From: Flavobacterium azizsancarii
Lineage (GTDB): Bacteria > Bacteroidota > Bacteroidia > Flavobacteriales > Flavobacteriaceae
Reading direction: 5' to 3'
Assembly (NCBI RefSeq): GCF_027980145.1
Contig: NZ_JAMZNK010000025.1
Location: 1-64,000 of the forward strand
Length of the DNA: 64,000 bases
Part shown: piece by piece, positions 8,666 through 17,329 of the stretch
How positions within the stretch are numbered: the stretch's first letter is position 1
Layout of the letters: every line of letters starts with the position of its first letter
Notes under the pieces: model-generated
Told to the model about the DNA's origin: nothing
What the model saw: the letters and a program-made list of their open reading frames with translations, nothing else
Databases searched by the model: none
Translations under genes and position numbers: made by a program

Positions 8666-9319
8666 TTATTTAACCCCTTCCCACTCAGCATAAAACTGCG
8701 CCAGGAACAACTCCATGAAACGATGTCTTTCGGCAGCGATTTGTTTTCCGGTTTCGGTATTCATTTTATCTTTTAAGAGTAACAGCTTTTCGTAAAAATG
8801 ATTTATTGTTGGCGCATTATTCTTTTTGTATTCTTCTTTTGTCATATTGGTGACTGGCGCAATTTCCGGATTATATAAGGCTCTGTTTTTAAATCCGCCA
8901 TAATTGAACGCTCTTGCTACTCCAATCGCTCCTATTGCATCTAAACGGTCCGCATCCTGAACGATATCTAATTCTACAGAGGCAAACTTCTTTTCGAAAT
9001 TTCCGCCCTTATATGAGATGTTTTCGATAATATTAACCACATGCTGAATAATGGGTGTCGAAACACTTTCAGATTCCAGAAACAAACGTGCCGTTTTTGG
9101 CCCAATAGTTTCATCTCCGTTATGAAATTTGCTATCTGCAATATCGTGGAGCAAAGCTCCTAACTGAACCACTAGTAAATCACAATCCGTATCTTTTGCG
9201 ATTAAAAGTGCATTTTTATACACACGCTCGATATGAAACCAATCGTGTCCGCCTTCGGCGTCATTTAGTTTTTCTTTTACGAAGGCAATTGTTTTGTTTA
9301 TTAAATCAGAATTACTCAT
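8666..9319 (-). CDS. HD domain phosphohydrolase
   Basis: A 217-residue soluble protein of the HD superfamily, resembling YedJ-type proteins. The first metal histidine is in GGHDWFHIERVYKNA near residue 25, the paired HD is in GALLHDIADSKFH near residue 55, and a final aspartate is in QDADRLDAIGAIGVARAF near residue 125. These residues bind divalent metal and hydrolyse phosphate esters; the true substrate is unknown. The frame extends upstream to a GTG at 9352, but the ATG at 9319 begins a typical protein and the added residues look like leader sequence. The region upstream to 9550 holds repeat-like words such as GCGGATTAAACGGATTTGCG and no gene. Confidence 0.9.
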   Translation of the reverse strand: MSNSDLINKTIAFVKEKLNDAEGGHDWFHIERVYKNALLIAKDTDCDLLVVQLGALLHDIADSKFHNGDETIGPKTARLFLESESVSTPIIQHVVNIIENISYKGGNFEKKFASVELDIVQDADRLDAIGAIGVARAFNYGGFKNRALYNPEIAPVTNMTKEEYKKNNAPTINHFYEKLLLLKDKMNTETGKQIAAERHRFMELFLAQFYAEWEGVK

Positions 9320-9549
9320 AATGTATGTATTTGTCTGCGTGATTAATAGCACACGGATCTTGCGGATTAAACGGATTTGCGCAGATTATTTTAATCTCTT
9401 CTTTCGGAAATCCTTATGGAATAAAAAATGTTGATTGTCAAAGTTTTTCAACCTCAACAATCAACAATATGTTTTTAAATGGCAATATCAAATATCAATT
9501 GCAAAAATCAATTTTAAATCTAAAATCAGAAATCTCTAATCTAAAATTT

Positions 9550-10542
9550 TTACAATCTCGCTGGTTCTACCCATTTAAAGATATGTGATTCTTGCGGAAT
9601 TACTAATCTCTCCGAAATTCTTGCCATACGGCCTGGTAATTTCATCAAATAATCACGTGCTTTTTCGGCATCGTCTGTTAGACCTGACATTTTATCAATT
9701 TCCCATTTATCCATTAATTTCTGCATAATATCTACATAATCGTTTGCAGTGTAAACTCCAATACGTTGTGCAGAATCAGAAAACTGTTCGAAAGCTGAAC
9801 TTATCTTTTGCCCTGATTCTCTTAAAAAGTGAGCCGGCATAACGATTTTTTGTTTCATCATGTATTGAAACGCCAACATCATTTCGCTTGGATCCACTGC
9901 AAAAATGCGGGTAACAAATTCGCTATATGCATGATGATGACGCATTTCGTCACCAGCAATCATTTTACACATTTTAGACAACTTGTTATCACCAAATTTC
10001 TTAGCCATTTGGGCTACTCTATTGTGCGAAACATAAGTTGCTAATTCCTGGAAACTAGTGTATACAAAGTTTTTGTATGGGTCAGATCCAGTTCCAATAT
10101 CAAAACCGTCGTTGATCAGGTGCTGTGTTGTCATTTCGATTTCACGCATGTTCACACGACCGGACAAATACAGGTATTTATTCAATAAATCACCGTGGCG
10201 GTTTTCTTCTCCGGTCCATTGTCTGATCCATTTAGACCATCCGTTTCCACCGTTTTCTATCTGATTTATTCCTTCCACATCCATTAACCACGACTCATAA
10301 GTTGGCAAAGCCTCTTCAGTGATTGTGTCACCTACAAGCGTTACCCAGAAATCATATGGCAATTCTTTGGCAATTTCACGTAACTCTTTTACCTCCTCAA
10401 AGAAATTTTCTCCTTCAGAATTAGGCAAAAAGTCTGACGGCTGCCAAATTTTTTCCACTGGAATTAAATACTGTTCAACGAAGCTATCCACGTTTTTTTC
10501 CAAAAACTGCATTACTTCTAATCTAATGTTTTTTATAGACAT
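9550..10542 (-). CDS. Acyl-[ACP] desaturase (soluble diiron type)
   Basis: A 330-residue soluble desaturase of the plant stearoyl-ACP desaturase family, which puts a double bond into acyl chains carried on ACP and so sets membrane fluidity. The two diiron motifs are present: EENRHG near residue 112 and DEMRHH near residue 198. The helices between them carry the family pattern FVYTSFQELATYVSHNR. Length fits the bacterial members. The gene lies 53 bases downstream of an acyltransferase of lipid synthesis on the same strand, so the two may be co-transcribed. Confidence 0.94.
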   Translation of the reverse strand: MSIKNIRLEVMQFLEKNVDSFVEQYLIPVEKIWQPSDFLPNSEGENFFEEVKELREIAKELPYDFWVTLVGDTITEEALPTYESWLMDVEGINQIENGGNGWSKWIRQWTGEENRHGDLLNKYLYLSGRVNMREIEMTTQHLINDGFDIGTGSDPYKNFVYTSFQELATYVSHNRVAQMAKKFGDNKLSKMCKMIAGDEMRHHHAYSEFVTRIFAVDPSEMMLAFQYMMKQKIVMPAHFLRESGQKISSAFEQFSDSAQRIGVYTANDYVDIMQKLMDKWEIDKMSGLTDDAEKARDYLMKLPGRMARISERLVIPQESHIFKWVEPARL

Positions 10543-10595
10543 TACTTATTTTAGATTGGGATTTCTGTTTTAGTTAAATTTCTGAAACAAAAAAT

Positions 10596-11336
10596 CTATT
10601 TATACTCGTTTACTCCTTCTACAACTGCCTTCTCTGTCATCGCCATTAAATCAGCAAAGTTATAGTCTTTTACGGCCAAAGCCTTATGCACGGTAAAGGT
10701 AAGATGATTTCCTAAACCTACAGGAAAAAGGCCAAATTTTACCATTTTCCATGAATTATTGATACTTACCGGTACTATATACGCAGAAGGCGCATATTTA
10801 CACAGGATTTTTACACCATTTTGAGCGAACTCTTTAGGTTTTCCTGTTTTACTACGCGTTCCCTCAGGAAAAATAACGGCAGACCTTTTGTATTTTTCAA
10901 TATATTCAGACAAACCTTTAATTGCCGGAATAGCTTGTTTTGGGTCTTTACGGTCGATTAGCGCTGATCCTCCGTGACGTAAATTATAAGACACACTAGG
11001 AATTCCCTTACCTAACTCTTTCTTGCTTACAAATTTACAATGAAAACGTCTAAAATACCAAATCATTGCAATGATATCATACATACTTTGGTGATTGGAA
11101 ACAAAAATAATAGGAACTCCTGTTGGAATTGTTTCTCTATTTTCGACCTTATAGGTTGTTCCTACCAGATTTGTACATCTTAAAAGGCAGAAATTTAAAT
11201 AATCAACACTTTTTTTATGAGCCTGATAGCCAAAAACATTTAGGCAAATCCACTGTATTGGATGAAATACAAGCAAACACGAACTAAAAATTAGATAGTA
11301 GATTACAGATATTGGATAGGAAATTATTTTTTGCAT
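10596..11336 (-). CDS. PlsC-like 1-acyl-glycerol-3-phosphate acyltransferase
   Basis: A 246-residue membrane-associated acyltransferase of the PlsC family. An N-terminal hydrophobic segment precedes the catalytic NHQSMYD (NHxxxxD) near residue 79, and block III FPEGTRS lies near residue 154. It most likely makes phosphatidic acid. A longer frame exists up to 11399, but the ATG at 11336 starts the hydrophobic anchor directly and leaves room for the divergent rnpA promoter. A second, distinct member is at 51553-52332. Confidence 0.9.
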   Translation of the reverse strand: MQKIISYPISVIYYLIFSSCLLVFHPIQWICLNVFGYQAHKKSVDYLNFCLLRCTNLVGTTYKVENRETIPTGVPIIFVSNHQSMYDIIAMIWYFRRFHCKFVSKKELGKGIPSVSYNLRHGGSALIDRKDPKQAIPAIKGLSEYIEKYKRSAVIFPEGTRSKTGKPKEFAQNGVKILCKYAPSAYIVPVSINNSWKMVKFGLFPVGLGNHLTFTVHKALAVKDYNFADLMAMTEKAVVEGVNEYK

Positions 11337-11421
11337 GCTTAAAAAATTAATGCCCAAAAGTAATAAATATATTTTTAGCCGTATAAAAATCGAAAACAAT
11401 AACCATTTTATTGTTTAATTG

Positions 11422-11429
11422 TACCTTTG
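11422..11429 (+). promoter_or_regulatory. -7 box of rnpA
   Basis: TACCTTTG matches TAnnTTTG and lies 32 bases before the rnpA ATG. No TTTG occurs at the expected -33 distance, so only half of the promoter is supported. Confidence 0.5.
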
Positions 11430-11461
11430 CACTATAAAATTGCAAATTTTTTCTGAATTAA

Positions 11462-11866
11462 ATGAACTTTACGTACCCAAAAAAAGAACGCTTAAAGAGC
11501 AAAACGACAATTGATTTACTGTTTTCTGACGGAAAATCAGTTTCTAAATATCCATTGCGTTTGGTTTACCGTCAAGCGGAAGCTGATGCTGATGAAAAAA
11601 TCAAAATGGGCGTATCGGTTTCTAAGAAATATTTTAAAAAAGCCGTTGATCGCAATTATTTCAAGCGTGTTTTAAGAGAAACGTACCGATTGAATAAACA
11701 TTTACTCTTAGACAATATCCAGCAACCGTATTCTATAATGTTTTTTTATCAGACGAAAGACAAATTATCGTACGAAGAAATCAATACCAAAACAATTCAG
11801 TTGTTTGAAAAATTCCTTCTGCAGGTAAACAAACCTGTTGATTCTGAAAATAAAACTGATTTGTAA
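11462..11866 (+). CDS. rnpA: Ribonuclease P protein component
   Basis: A 134-residue basic protein that binds RNase P RNA and helps mature the 5' ends of tRNAs. The signature is DRNYFKRVLRETYR near residue 61, containing the RNxxKR-x-x-RE core. The N-terminal RLKSKTTIDLLFSDGKSV and the VSVSKKYFKKA strand also fit. As in other Flavobacteriia, it stands close to an S41 protease gene rather than beside rpmH. It is divergent from the acyltransferase gene. Confidence 0.95.
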   Translation: MNFTYPKKERLKSKTTIDLLFSDGKSVSKYPLRLVYRQAEADADEKIKMGVSVSKKYFKKAVDRNYFKRVLRETYRLNKHLLLDNIQQPYSIMFFYQTKDKLSYEEINTKTIQLFEKFLLQVNKPVDSENKTDL

Positions 11867-11946
11867 TCCTTCGGCCTCAACTTTCTTATCAAATTAGACT
11901 TAGGAATATAAAAAAATTGTAGTTTTAGATTTAATTTGAAATTGAT

Positions 11947-12771
11947 ATGAGATATATTTTCTTTTTTTTTTTTGTCCTTTTGACGTTTTCAGGTTGCAGT
12001 AAACACGAAGAACAAGCTAATATGATGGTTAGTGCCATTAAGCTTCCTCCAAAAAATGAATCTGTAGCAAGTACAGATGCACAAGAAGACATAGCTGACC
12101 CTGCCTCTCCTCAAATTCCTCAAAAAATTATTAAAGAGGCTTCTCTTCGATTTGAAACTGATAACTTAGAAGATACCTTCAATAGAATTCAAACTGCAGT
12201 TACTTTAAATAAGGCGACGATTCAGAATGATTCTGAAGGCAAAGATTACAACAACATCTAAAGAAATCTAACTATTCGTGTTCCAAGTCAAAACTTCGAT
12301 GCTTTTATAAATGCTATCTCAAAAGGTGTTTCTTATTTTGAAAGAAAAGATATTTCTTCTCAAAATGTTACTGAACAATACATTGACCTTACTTCGAGAT
12401 TAAATACGAAACGCAAACTTGAAGAACGCTATCTTCAGATTCTTCAAAGAGCAACCAAAATTAGTGAGGTCTTAGAAATTGAGAAACAAATTTCGACAAT
12501 TCGCGAAGAAATTGAAGCCAAAGAAGGACAACTGAAATATCTGGAAAGCCGCGTTTCTGAGAGTACTGTTACCATCGAATTCTACAAAACTATTGCTCAA
12601 AAAGAAGGTGTTAAAACTTCGTACGGATCAAAAATCTGGGCAGCGATTCAATCCGGATTTTATAGTCTGTCAGAATTTTTGATATCGATCATTAGTGTTT
12701 GGCCATTTATTATAGTATTTTGCATATTCGCCTATTTTATTAGAAAAAGATTTAAAAGAAAAAAAATATAA
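11947..12771 (+). pseudogene. DUF4349 lipoprotein gene with an internal stop
   Basis: The frame starts at 11947 with a lipoprotein signal (LLTFSGCSK; lipid cysteine near residue 17). It runs 104 codons to a TAA at 12259-12261, then continues in the same frame without another stop for 169 codons to a TAA at 12769-12771. The downstream part contains the rest of a DUF4349 domain: RNLTIRVPSQNFDAFINAIS, then YIDLTSRLNTKRKLEERYLQIL, a coiled coil with EVLEIEKQISTIREEIEAKE, and a C-terminal membrane helix. The gene therefore appears complete except for one nonsense codon. The S41 protease gene starts two bases after the final stop, so the unit was probably co-transcribed with it. It could be a recent pseudogene or a base-call error. 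Confidence 0.85.
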
Positions 12772-12773
12772 TC

Positions 12774-14411
12774 ATGTATCCTTATTTCAAAAAGAAATTC
12801 ATCATACCAACTGTTGCGGCAGGGTTTTTATTTATTGGAACCAGTTTCAAAGACGACTTTTTTGAGATTGCGAAACAAATCGAAATCTTTACTACATTGT
12901 TCAAAGCGGTTAATACCAATTATGTCGACGAGACAAATCCCGGCGATTTGATGGATAAAGCCATAAAAAGCATGTTGGGAAGTTTAGATCCTTATACAGT
13001 TTATTTTAATGAGCAGGATGTTGTTAATTTTAAAATTAATAATACGGGAGAATATACCGGAATTGGCGCTTTGATATCCAGAAAGAAAGATCGCTTAGTG
13101 GTTCGTGAACCTTATAAAAATTATCCTGCTGATAAAGCCGGACTTAAAGCGGGTGATGAAATTATTCAGATTGGTGATGTTTTAATCGCTGATTTTAAGG
13201 ATGATGCTTCACAATTGCTGAAAGGAACTAAAAACACTAAAATTCAGGTCAAATACCTTCGTCAGGGAAAACCTTTTACAACAACACTGATTTTGGATGA
13301 AGTTGATATTAAATCGGTTCCGTTCTTTGGAAAAATCGACGATAAAACGGGTTATATTGTTTTGGCACATTTTAGCCGAAAAGCTTCCAATGAAGTAAAA
13401 GACGCACTTGAAAAATTAAAAGCTGACGGCGCCACACAAATCGTACTTGATTTAAGAGGAAATCCTGGTGGTTTACTTAATGAAGCCATTGATATTTGCA
13501 ATTTATTTGTTCCGAAGAATGAGGTAATTGTAACTACAAAATCAAGAATCGAGAAACATAACAATACTTATAAGACGACTAAAGAACCTGTGGATACCCA
13601 AATTCCCCTGGCGATTTTAGTCAACGGACGAAGTGCTTCTGCCTCTGAAATTGTTTCTGGAGCTTTGCAGGATTTAGATCGCGCGGTGGTTTTAGGAAGC
13701 CGCAGTTTTGGTAAAGGCTTGGTTCAACGTTCTGTTGATCTAACTTACGGAACGCAGTTAAAAGTTACTATTTCCCGTTATTATACTCCTTCAGGTCGTT
13801 GCATTCAGGCATTAGATTATGCACACAAAGATAAAAACGGTGTGGCTCAAAAAACGGATGCTAAAAACTTCAATGCTTTTAAAACGAGAAAAGGAAGAAC
13901 GGTTTATGACGGCGGCGGTGTTTTGCCGGATATCGAATTAGACGAAGCGAAAACAAGTCCAATTACAACTGCGTTATTAAAAAATGACGGAATCTTTGAT
14001 TACGCTACAACGTATTATTATAAAAATCAAAATCAGGGAGATAAGATCCCAACAGTCTCTGACGGTGATTATGCAAGTTTTAAGCAATACTTAAAAACGA
14101 ATAAAATAAGTTTTGATACGGAAACCGAAGTTGCCCTGAAAAACACTTTGGCTGCTGCTAAAAACGAAAAAATTGACGAAACTATTGCTCCGGAATATCA
14201 GCAATTATTAGCTGCTTTGGAAAAAAGTGAAACTACTTTACTGGATAAAAACCAAAAGGAAATTAGAAATCTGATTCAGGAAGAATTAATCAAGAGATAC
14301 CAATATCAGGAAGGTTTATATCAGTTTTACATTAAAAACAATTCGGAGATTAAGAAAGCCGTTAATGTTTTAAATAATCAGACGGAGTATAAGTCGATTT
14401 TGAAGATGTAA
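12774..14411 (+). CDS. CtpA-like S41 C-terminal processing peptidase
   Basis: A 545-residue serine peptidase with an N-terminal membrane segment (about residues 9-24), a PDZ domain (about 90-175, with TGIGALIS and AGLKAGDEIIQIGD) and a tail-specific protease core. The catalytic serine is in NGRSASASEIVSG near residue 290 and the lysine is in GSRSFGKGLVQ near residue 318. Such enzymes trim or degrade proteins in the periplasm. The gene follows the broken DUF4349 gene by two bases. Its last 79 bases are repeated almost exactly at 15711-15789. Confidence 0.94.
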   Translation: MYPYFKKKFIIPTVAAGFLFIGTSFKDDFFEIAKQIEIFTTLFKAVNTNYVDETNPGDLMDKAIKSMLGSLDPYTVYFNEQDVVNFKINNTGEYTGIGALISRKKDRLVVREPYKNYPADKAGLKAGDEIIQIGDVLIADFKDDASQLLKGTKNTKIQVKYLRQGKPFTTTLILDEVDIKSVPFFGKIDDKTGYIVLAHFSRKASNEVKDALEKLKADGATQIVLDLRGNPGGLLNEAIDICNLFVPKNEVIVTTKSRIEKHNNTYKTTKEPVDTQIPLAILVNGRSASASEIVSGALQDLDRAVVLGSRSFGKGLVQRSVDLTYGTQLKVTISRYYTPSGRCIQALDYAHKDKNGVAQKTDAKNFNAFKTRKGRTVYDGGGVLPDIELDEAKTSPITTALLKNDGIFDYATTYYYKNQNQGDKIPTVSDGDYASFKQYLKTNKISFDTETEVALKNTLAAAKNEKIDETIAPEYQQLLAALEKSETTLLDKNQKEIRNLIQEELIKRYQYQEGLYQFYIKNNSEIKKAVNVLNNQTEYKSILKM

Positions 14412-14415
14412 AAAA
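14337..14415 (+). repeat. Direct repeat, copy A (3' end of the S41 gene)
   Basis: This 79-base stretch is the intact end of the protease gene. It matches 15711-15789 with two mismatches (GCC against ACT). The two copies lie 1374 bases apart, in the same orientation, on either side of the WGR-domain gene. Confidence 0.9.
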
Positions 14416-14420
14416 TAAAA

Positions 14421-14451
14421 TGCCGTATTGCAAATAAACAGCAGTACGGCA
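14421..14451 (+). terminator. Terminator of the S41 protease gene
   Basis: TGCCGTATTGC and GCAGTACGGCA form an 11-bp stem with one mismatch, followed by TTTATTTTTATT. It begins ten bases after the stop codon. Confidence 0.8.
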
Positions 14452-14631
14452 CTTTATTTTTATTCAGGCTATTAATTTGTATCTAATATTAGGAATTTTT
14501 GATCAACTTTTATCTTTACTTAATTTAGTGTTAGAGGCCTATTCGAAGATGTATTATCAGTATCATCTTCAAGACTATCCAAAAGTTTCCGTAAAAATAA
14601 AACTCGCATTTACTCGTGATTTTTCGCCTTC

Positions 14632-14706
14632 TCAAGTTGTAAATTCAATTTCCGGGTATAATCTTTCCGGGTAATAACCAAATACAACGTCCTTTTTAAA
14701 TGACAT
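14632..14706 (-). other. Possible decayed short gene after the WGR gene
   Basis: In the 320-base gap 14412-14731 the minus strand has a 24-codon frame starting with ATG at 14706 (MSFKKDVVFGYYPERLYPEI and a few more). It ends at a TGA at 14632-14634 and continues in frame for 19 more codons (EGEKSRVNASFIFTETFG) before the next stop. The composition looks protein-like, and a TGG to TGA change would explain the first stop. I cannot name a family. A plus-strand frame at 14477-14674 covers the same bases but looks like a shadow. Apart from this and the terminator, the gap holds nothing I recognise. Confidence 0.2.
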
Positions 14707-14731
14707 TACTTTACCTACGGTTATTTTTTTC

Positions 14732-15499
14732 TTAATTTACGTCTTTACGGACCACTCCTGTAAATAATACTATTTGAAAATTACCGTCTCCATAACTATA
14801 TGCATATTGAACAAATGCAATTCTATCATTTAATGGCCAATACGCTGTAATGTATGTATCATGGCTAAAAAATTCTTCTGACGCTTCAAAAATAATTTCA
14901 GCTGTACGAGTTGCCTCTGGAAGTTTTCCCGGAATATCTTTATAGATATCTGGGTCAGCTATAAATTCTGGCTCAGTACCAAATTTGTTTTTTATTAGTG
15001 AGACTGCATCTGTAAAAAATTGCGCATATTGATTTTTAAAATCCAGAACCTCATCTTCATAGACTTCAAAAGGATCTTCATCTTCATCCTCCTCATCAAA
15101 ATCTTGCTCAGAATCGAGATAACCAACCTCTAGAAAACCTATTATTTGGTTTTCGTTATTCATAAACATTTCTGCGCCACCGATAGAGTCGTCACCATCA
15201 AATTTAATTGAAGTTTCTTCTTCGGGAAACTCTTTTAAAATAAGTTGACTAAGCTGATCCGGAATTTCAGCAAATCTTTTTGTAAAGTTGTTATTAATTT
15301 CTCCATAACCTTTTTCTATTTTTTCAGCAAGTAATTTATTTGCTTCCTTTTCGCAAGTGATAGCATCAGCAAACTCTTTGGTACTACTTTGCCCATTTGT
15401 TCCAATTTTTCCATAAGTTACCGTGAAGCTCGTATTACTGACCTCTATTTGCCAGAACTTACTACTTTTATCGTCATTGTAAATAAGGTTATGTTTCAT
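14732..15499 (-). CDS. WGR domain protein
   Basis: A 255-residue soluble acidic protein. Its N-terminal 80 residues form a WGR domain: KFWQIEVSNTSFTVTYGKIG (about residues 14-33) followed by TNGQSSTKEFADAITCEKEA. WGR domains occur in PARPs and MolR-like bacterial proteins and are thought to bind nucleic acid. Residues about 95-150 are very acidic, with the run DEEDEDEDPFE. The C-terminal 90 residues are unassigned. A -7 box (TATTTTTG at 15547-15540, minus strand) lies 40 bases upstream. The gene sits between two copies of the neighbouring protease gene's 3' end, which suggests it was inserted there. Confidence 0.8.
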   Translation of the reverse strand: MKHNLIYNDDKSSKFWQIEVSNTSFTVTYGKIGTNGQSSTKEFADAITCEKEANKLLAEKIEKGYGEINNNFTKRFAEIPDQLSQLILKEFPEEETSIKFDGDDSIGGAEMFMNNENQIIGFLEVGYLDSEQDFDEEDEDEDPFEVYEDEVLDFKNQYAQFFTDAVSLIKNKFGTEPEFIADPDIYKDIPGKLPEATRTAEIIFEASEEFFSHDTYITAYWPLNDRIAFVQYAYSYGDGNFQIVLFTGVVRKDVN

Positions 15500-15539
15500 C
15501 TTTTGATAATTTTAAGTGTATAATAGCTATATACGGATG

Positions 15540-15547
15540 CAAAAATA
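15540..15547 (-). promoter_or_regulatory. -7 box of the WGR gene
   Basis: TATTTTTG on the minus strand matches TAnnTTTG, 40 bases before the start codon. I see no clear TTTG at -33. Confidence 0.45.
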
Positions 15548-15710
15548 CTTGAATACACTCTTTTCGATTACCATTAAAAAACATTATCCTAACAGGATAG
15601 GACAAAAGCGAAATCTTAAATTATTTTTATAACCTTTATTGTCTTTCAAAAGCTATAAAACTTATTTCACCTTTTGAGGTATGGTAGATTTGTTTAAATC
15701 TTATATTACA

Positions 15711-15789
15711 AACAATTCGGAGATTAAGAAAACTGTTAATGTTTTAAATAATCAGACGGAGTATAAGTCGATTTTGAAGATGTAAAAAA
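15711..15789 (+). repeat. Direct repeat, copy B (orphan 3' end of an S41 gene)
   Basis: This copy matches 14337-14415 at 77 of 79 positions. Upstream of 15711 the likeness continues for about 30 bases at lower identity and still reads in frame (DLFKSYITNN against GLYQFYIKNN), then stops at a TGA near 15675. It is a gene remnant and not expressed as a full protein. The remainder of the 15500-15828 gap holds the WGR promoter box, a small TATCCT-AAC-AGGATA palindrome near 15590, and a terminator. Confidence 0.9.
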
Positions 15790-15790
15790 A

Positions 15791-15830
15791 AAGAAGAAAA
15801 ATGAAGGTTTTAACCTCTTTTTTTCTTCTT
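15791..15830. terminator. Bidirectional A/T-rich terminator
   Basis: AAGAAGAAAAATGAAGGTT pairs with AACCTCTTTTTTTCTTCTT with a few mismatches. It lies just after repeat copy B and overlaps the stop codon of the hydrolase gene on the minus strand. Confidence 0.6.
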
Positions 15831-16731
15831 AGATCAACTGCTCATTAAGCCAAACGACGATATCATTTATTGCTTTTTCGAATTGGTTGAATAAACTATG
15901 TTCTGAATTTTTAAAAATTATAAGTTTTGATTTATAACCTTTTCTTTTAGTCTTTTTATAAAGCTCTTTGCTATCAGAAACCGAAACTCTCTCATCCTGA
16001 TCTCCATGCATGAATAAAAAGCTTTCTTTTTTGTTTAAAATAGAATCAATCTGAAAGATAGGAGATATTTTATTCGAGTAATAAATGGAATCCAAAGCAT
16101 AATTTCTGACTCTATTTTGGTAAACAACAAACATCTCTTTTCTATTTGTTTTGAGTATATCACTTGGTCCCGCAATATTAATTGTGGTTCTGATTTTTTT
16201 TGTTCTTTTCAATAACTGAAAATTTGTAATACCACCTCTGCTCCAACCTATTTGAGCAATTTTAGTAGTGTCAGCAGTTTGAATGTTATTGATAATACCA
16301 AACAAAGACATTACATCATCGATATCTTTGCCTCCAAATTCATCTAGGCCTTCACTTCCCTCAGAACCTCTTAATTGTGATCCAATTATAATAAAACCTC
16401 TACTGGCAATTTTAGATAAAAAAGCAATAATATACTGATCATTGACCATTCCAAAACTTCCATTACCACCTCGATTAAAGATTATTACGGGATACTTCTT
16501 TCCTTCTTCATTTGGCAATAATAAAAATCCTTTGACCTTTGTTTTGTCAAAAGAGTGATAGGTTATATCATAGATGTTCACTTTTTCGAGTTGCTTTTGG
16601 ACTTTTTTCATTTTACTGTATTTCTCCAAAGGGAATCTATCGGTCATAGAATAGTCTTTATTTTCTATTGTTGACTGAGCATTCGTAGTGACTAAGAAAA
16701 ATAAGACCAAAATAACTAAACAATGTTTCAT
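15829..16731 (-). CDS. Secreted alpha/beta hydrolase (prolyl oligopeptidase-like)
   Basis: A 300-residue protein with a signal peptide (cleavage near ATTNAQ, residue 19) and an alpha/beta-hydrolase fold. The nucleophile serine is in IGWSRGGI near residue 178, the aspartate is in HGDQDERV near residue 250, and the histidine is in NSEHSLF near residue 281. The GxSxGG elbow and the LLPNEEGKKYPVIIFNRGG strand resemble peptidase family S9 catalytic domains. Substrate is unknown; a peptidase or esterase acting in the periplasm is most likely. The frame extends to 16791, but the ATG at 16731 gives a standard signal peptide. Confidence 0.85.
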   Translation of the reverse strand: MKHCLVILVLFFLVTTNAQSTIENKDYSMTDRFPLEKYSKMKKVQKQLEKVNIYDITYHSFDKTKVKGFLLLPNEEGKKYPVIIFNRGGNGSFGMVNDQYIIAFLSKIASRGFIIIGSQLRGSEGSEGLDEFGGKDIDDVMSLFGIINNIQTADTTKIAQIGWSRGGITNFQLLKRTKKIRTTINIAGPSDILKTNRKEMFVVYQNRVRNYALDSIYYSNKISPIFQIDSILNKKESFLFMHGDQDERVSVSDSKELYKKTKRKGYKSKLIIFKNSEHSLFNQFEKAINDIVVWLNEQLI

Positions 16732-16869
16732 CTTATGAGCTCTTTTATTTTCTATTTTACAATCGAAAGAAAGTATTCTGAAAAAGGACAAAATGTATTT
16801 TCTAATTATGTCTATTCAATTATTTCAAAAAAAATAAAGAAAATTAAATCAATTGAAAGACGTCTGCGG

Positions 16870-17316
16870 CTAATTACGTTGCATCTCAATATGCGGAATA
16901 TCGTCCTCCAGATACATTTCGCTGGTTTGAACAAATCCATGACTTTCGTAGAATTTCTTTAAGTATAATTGGGCACCTATGGTAATTTTATCTTTATTGA
17001 AGTTCGATTTTATGGCTGCAATGGCTTCGCGCATTAAATCGTGTCCCCATTTTCTATCGCGATAGTTGGCATCGACAACTACTCTGCCTATTGAAGCGTT
17101 CTCAAAACTAATTCCGGCATCGAACAAGCGCACATATGCAACTGTTTTACCATCGTATTCGCCAATTAGGTGTAATGCTTTCTTATCTTTTCCGTCAAGG
17201 TCTAAATAAACGCAATTTTGTTCGACTACAAAGATCTCACTTCTTAATTGTAGCAAATCATACAACTCATGAACCGTTAATGCCTCAAACGGCTTTATTT
17301 TCCATTTTAATTCCAT
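16870..17316 (-). CDS. ElaA-like GNAT acetyltransferase
   Basis: A 148-residue GNAT protein of the ElaA group. The N-terminal LRSEIFVVEQNCVYLDLDG pattern is diagnostic for this group, and the acetyl-CoA loop is near residues 76-95 (IGRVVVDANYRDRKWGHDLM). ElaA proteins are putative N-acyltransferases with no settled substrate. The leader upstream of the start codon is an unusual purine-rich tract on the coding strand (pyrimidine-rich on the plus strand). Confidence 0.88.
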   Translation of the reverse strand: MELKWKIKPFEALTVHELYDLLQLRSEIFVVEQNCVYLDLDGKDKKALHLIGEYDGKTVAYVRLFDAGISFENASIGRVVVDANYRDRKWGHDLMREAIAAIKSNFNKDKITIGAQLYLKKFYESHGFVQTSEMYLEDDIPHIEMQRN

Positions 17317-17329
17317 TCTCTGTTTATTC

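Noticed and set aside
11947..12771. Reassignment of TAA to a sense codon in this organism
   Set aside because: TAA ends most of the other genes in the window normally, so a local nonsense change is the simpler explanation.
14477..14674. A 65-codon plus-strand frame after the S41 terminator
   Set aside because: It has no ribosome-binding context or family likeness, and the minus strand over the same bases reads more like a decayed protein.
14732..15499. PARP or MolR enzyme based on the WGR domain
   Set aside because: Only the WGR part is present; no catalytic ADP-ribosyl transferase or helicase motif follows.
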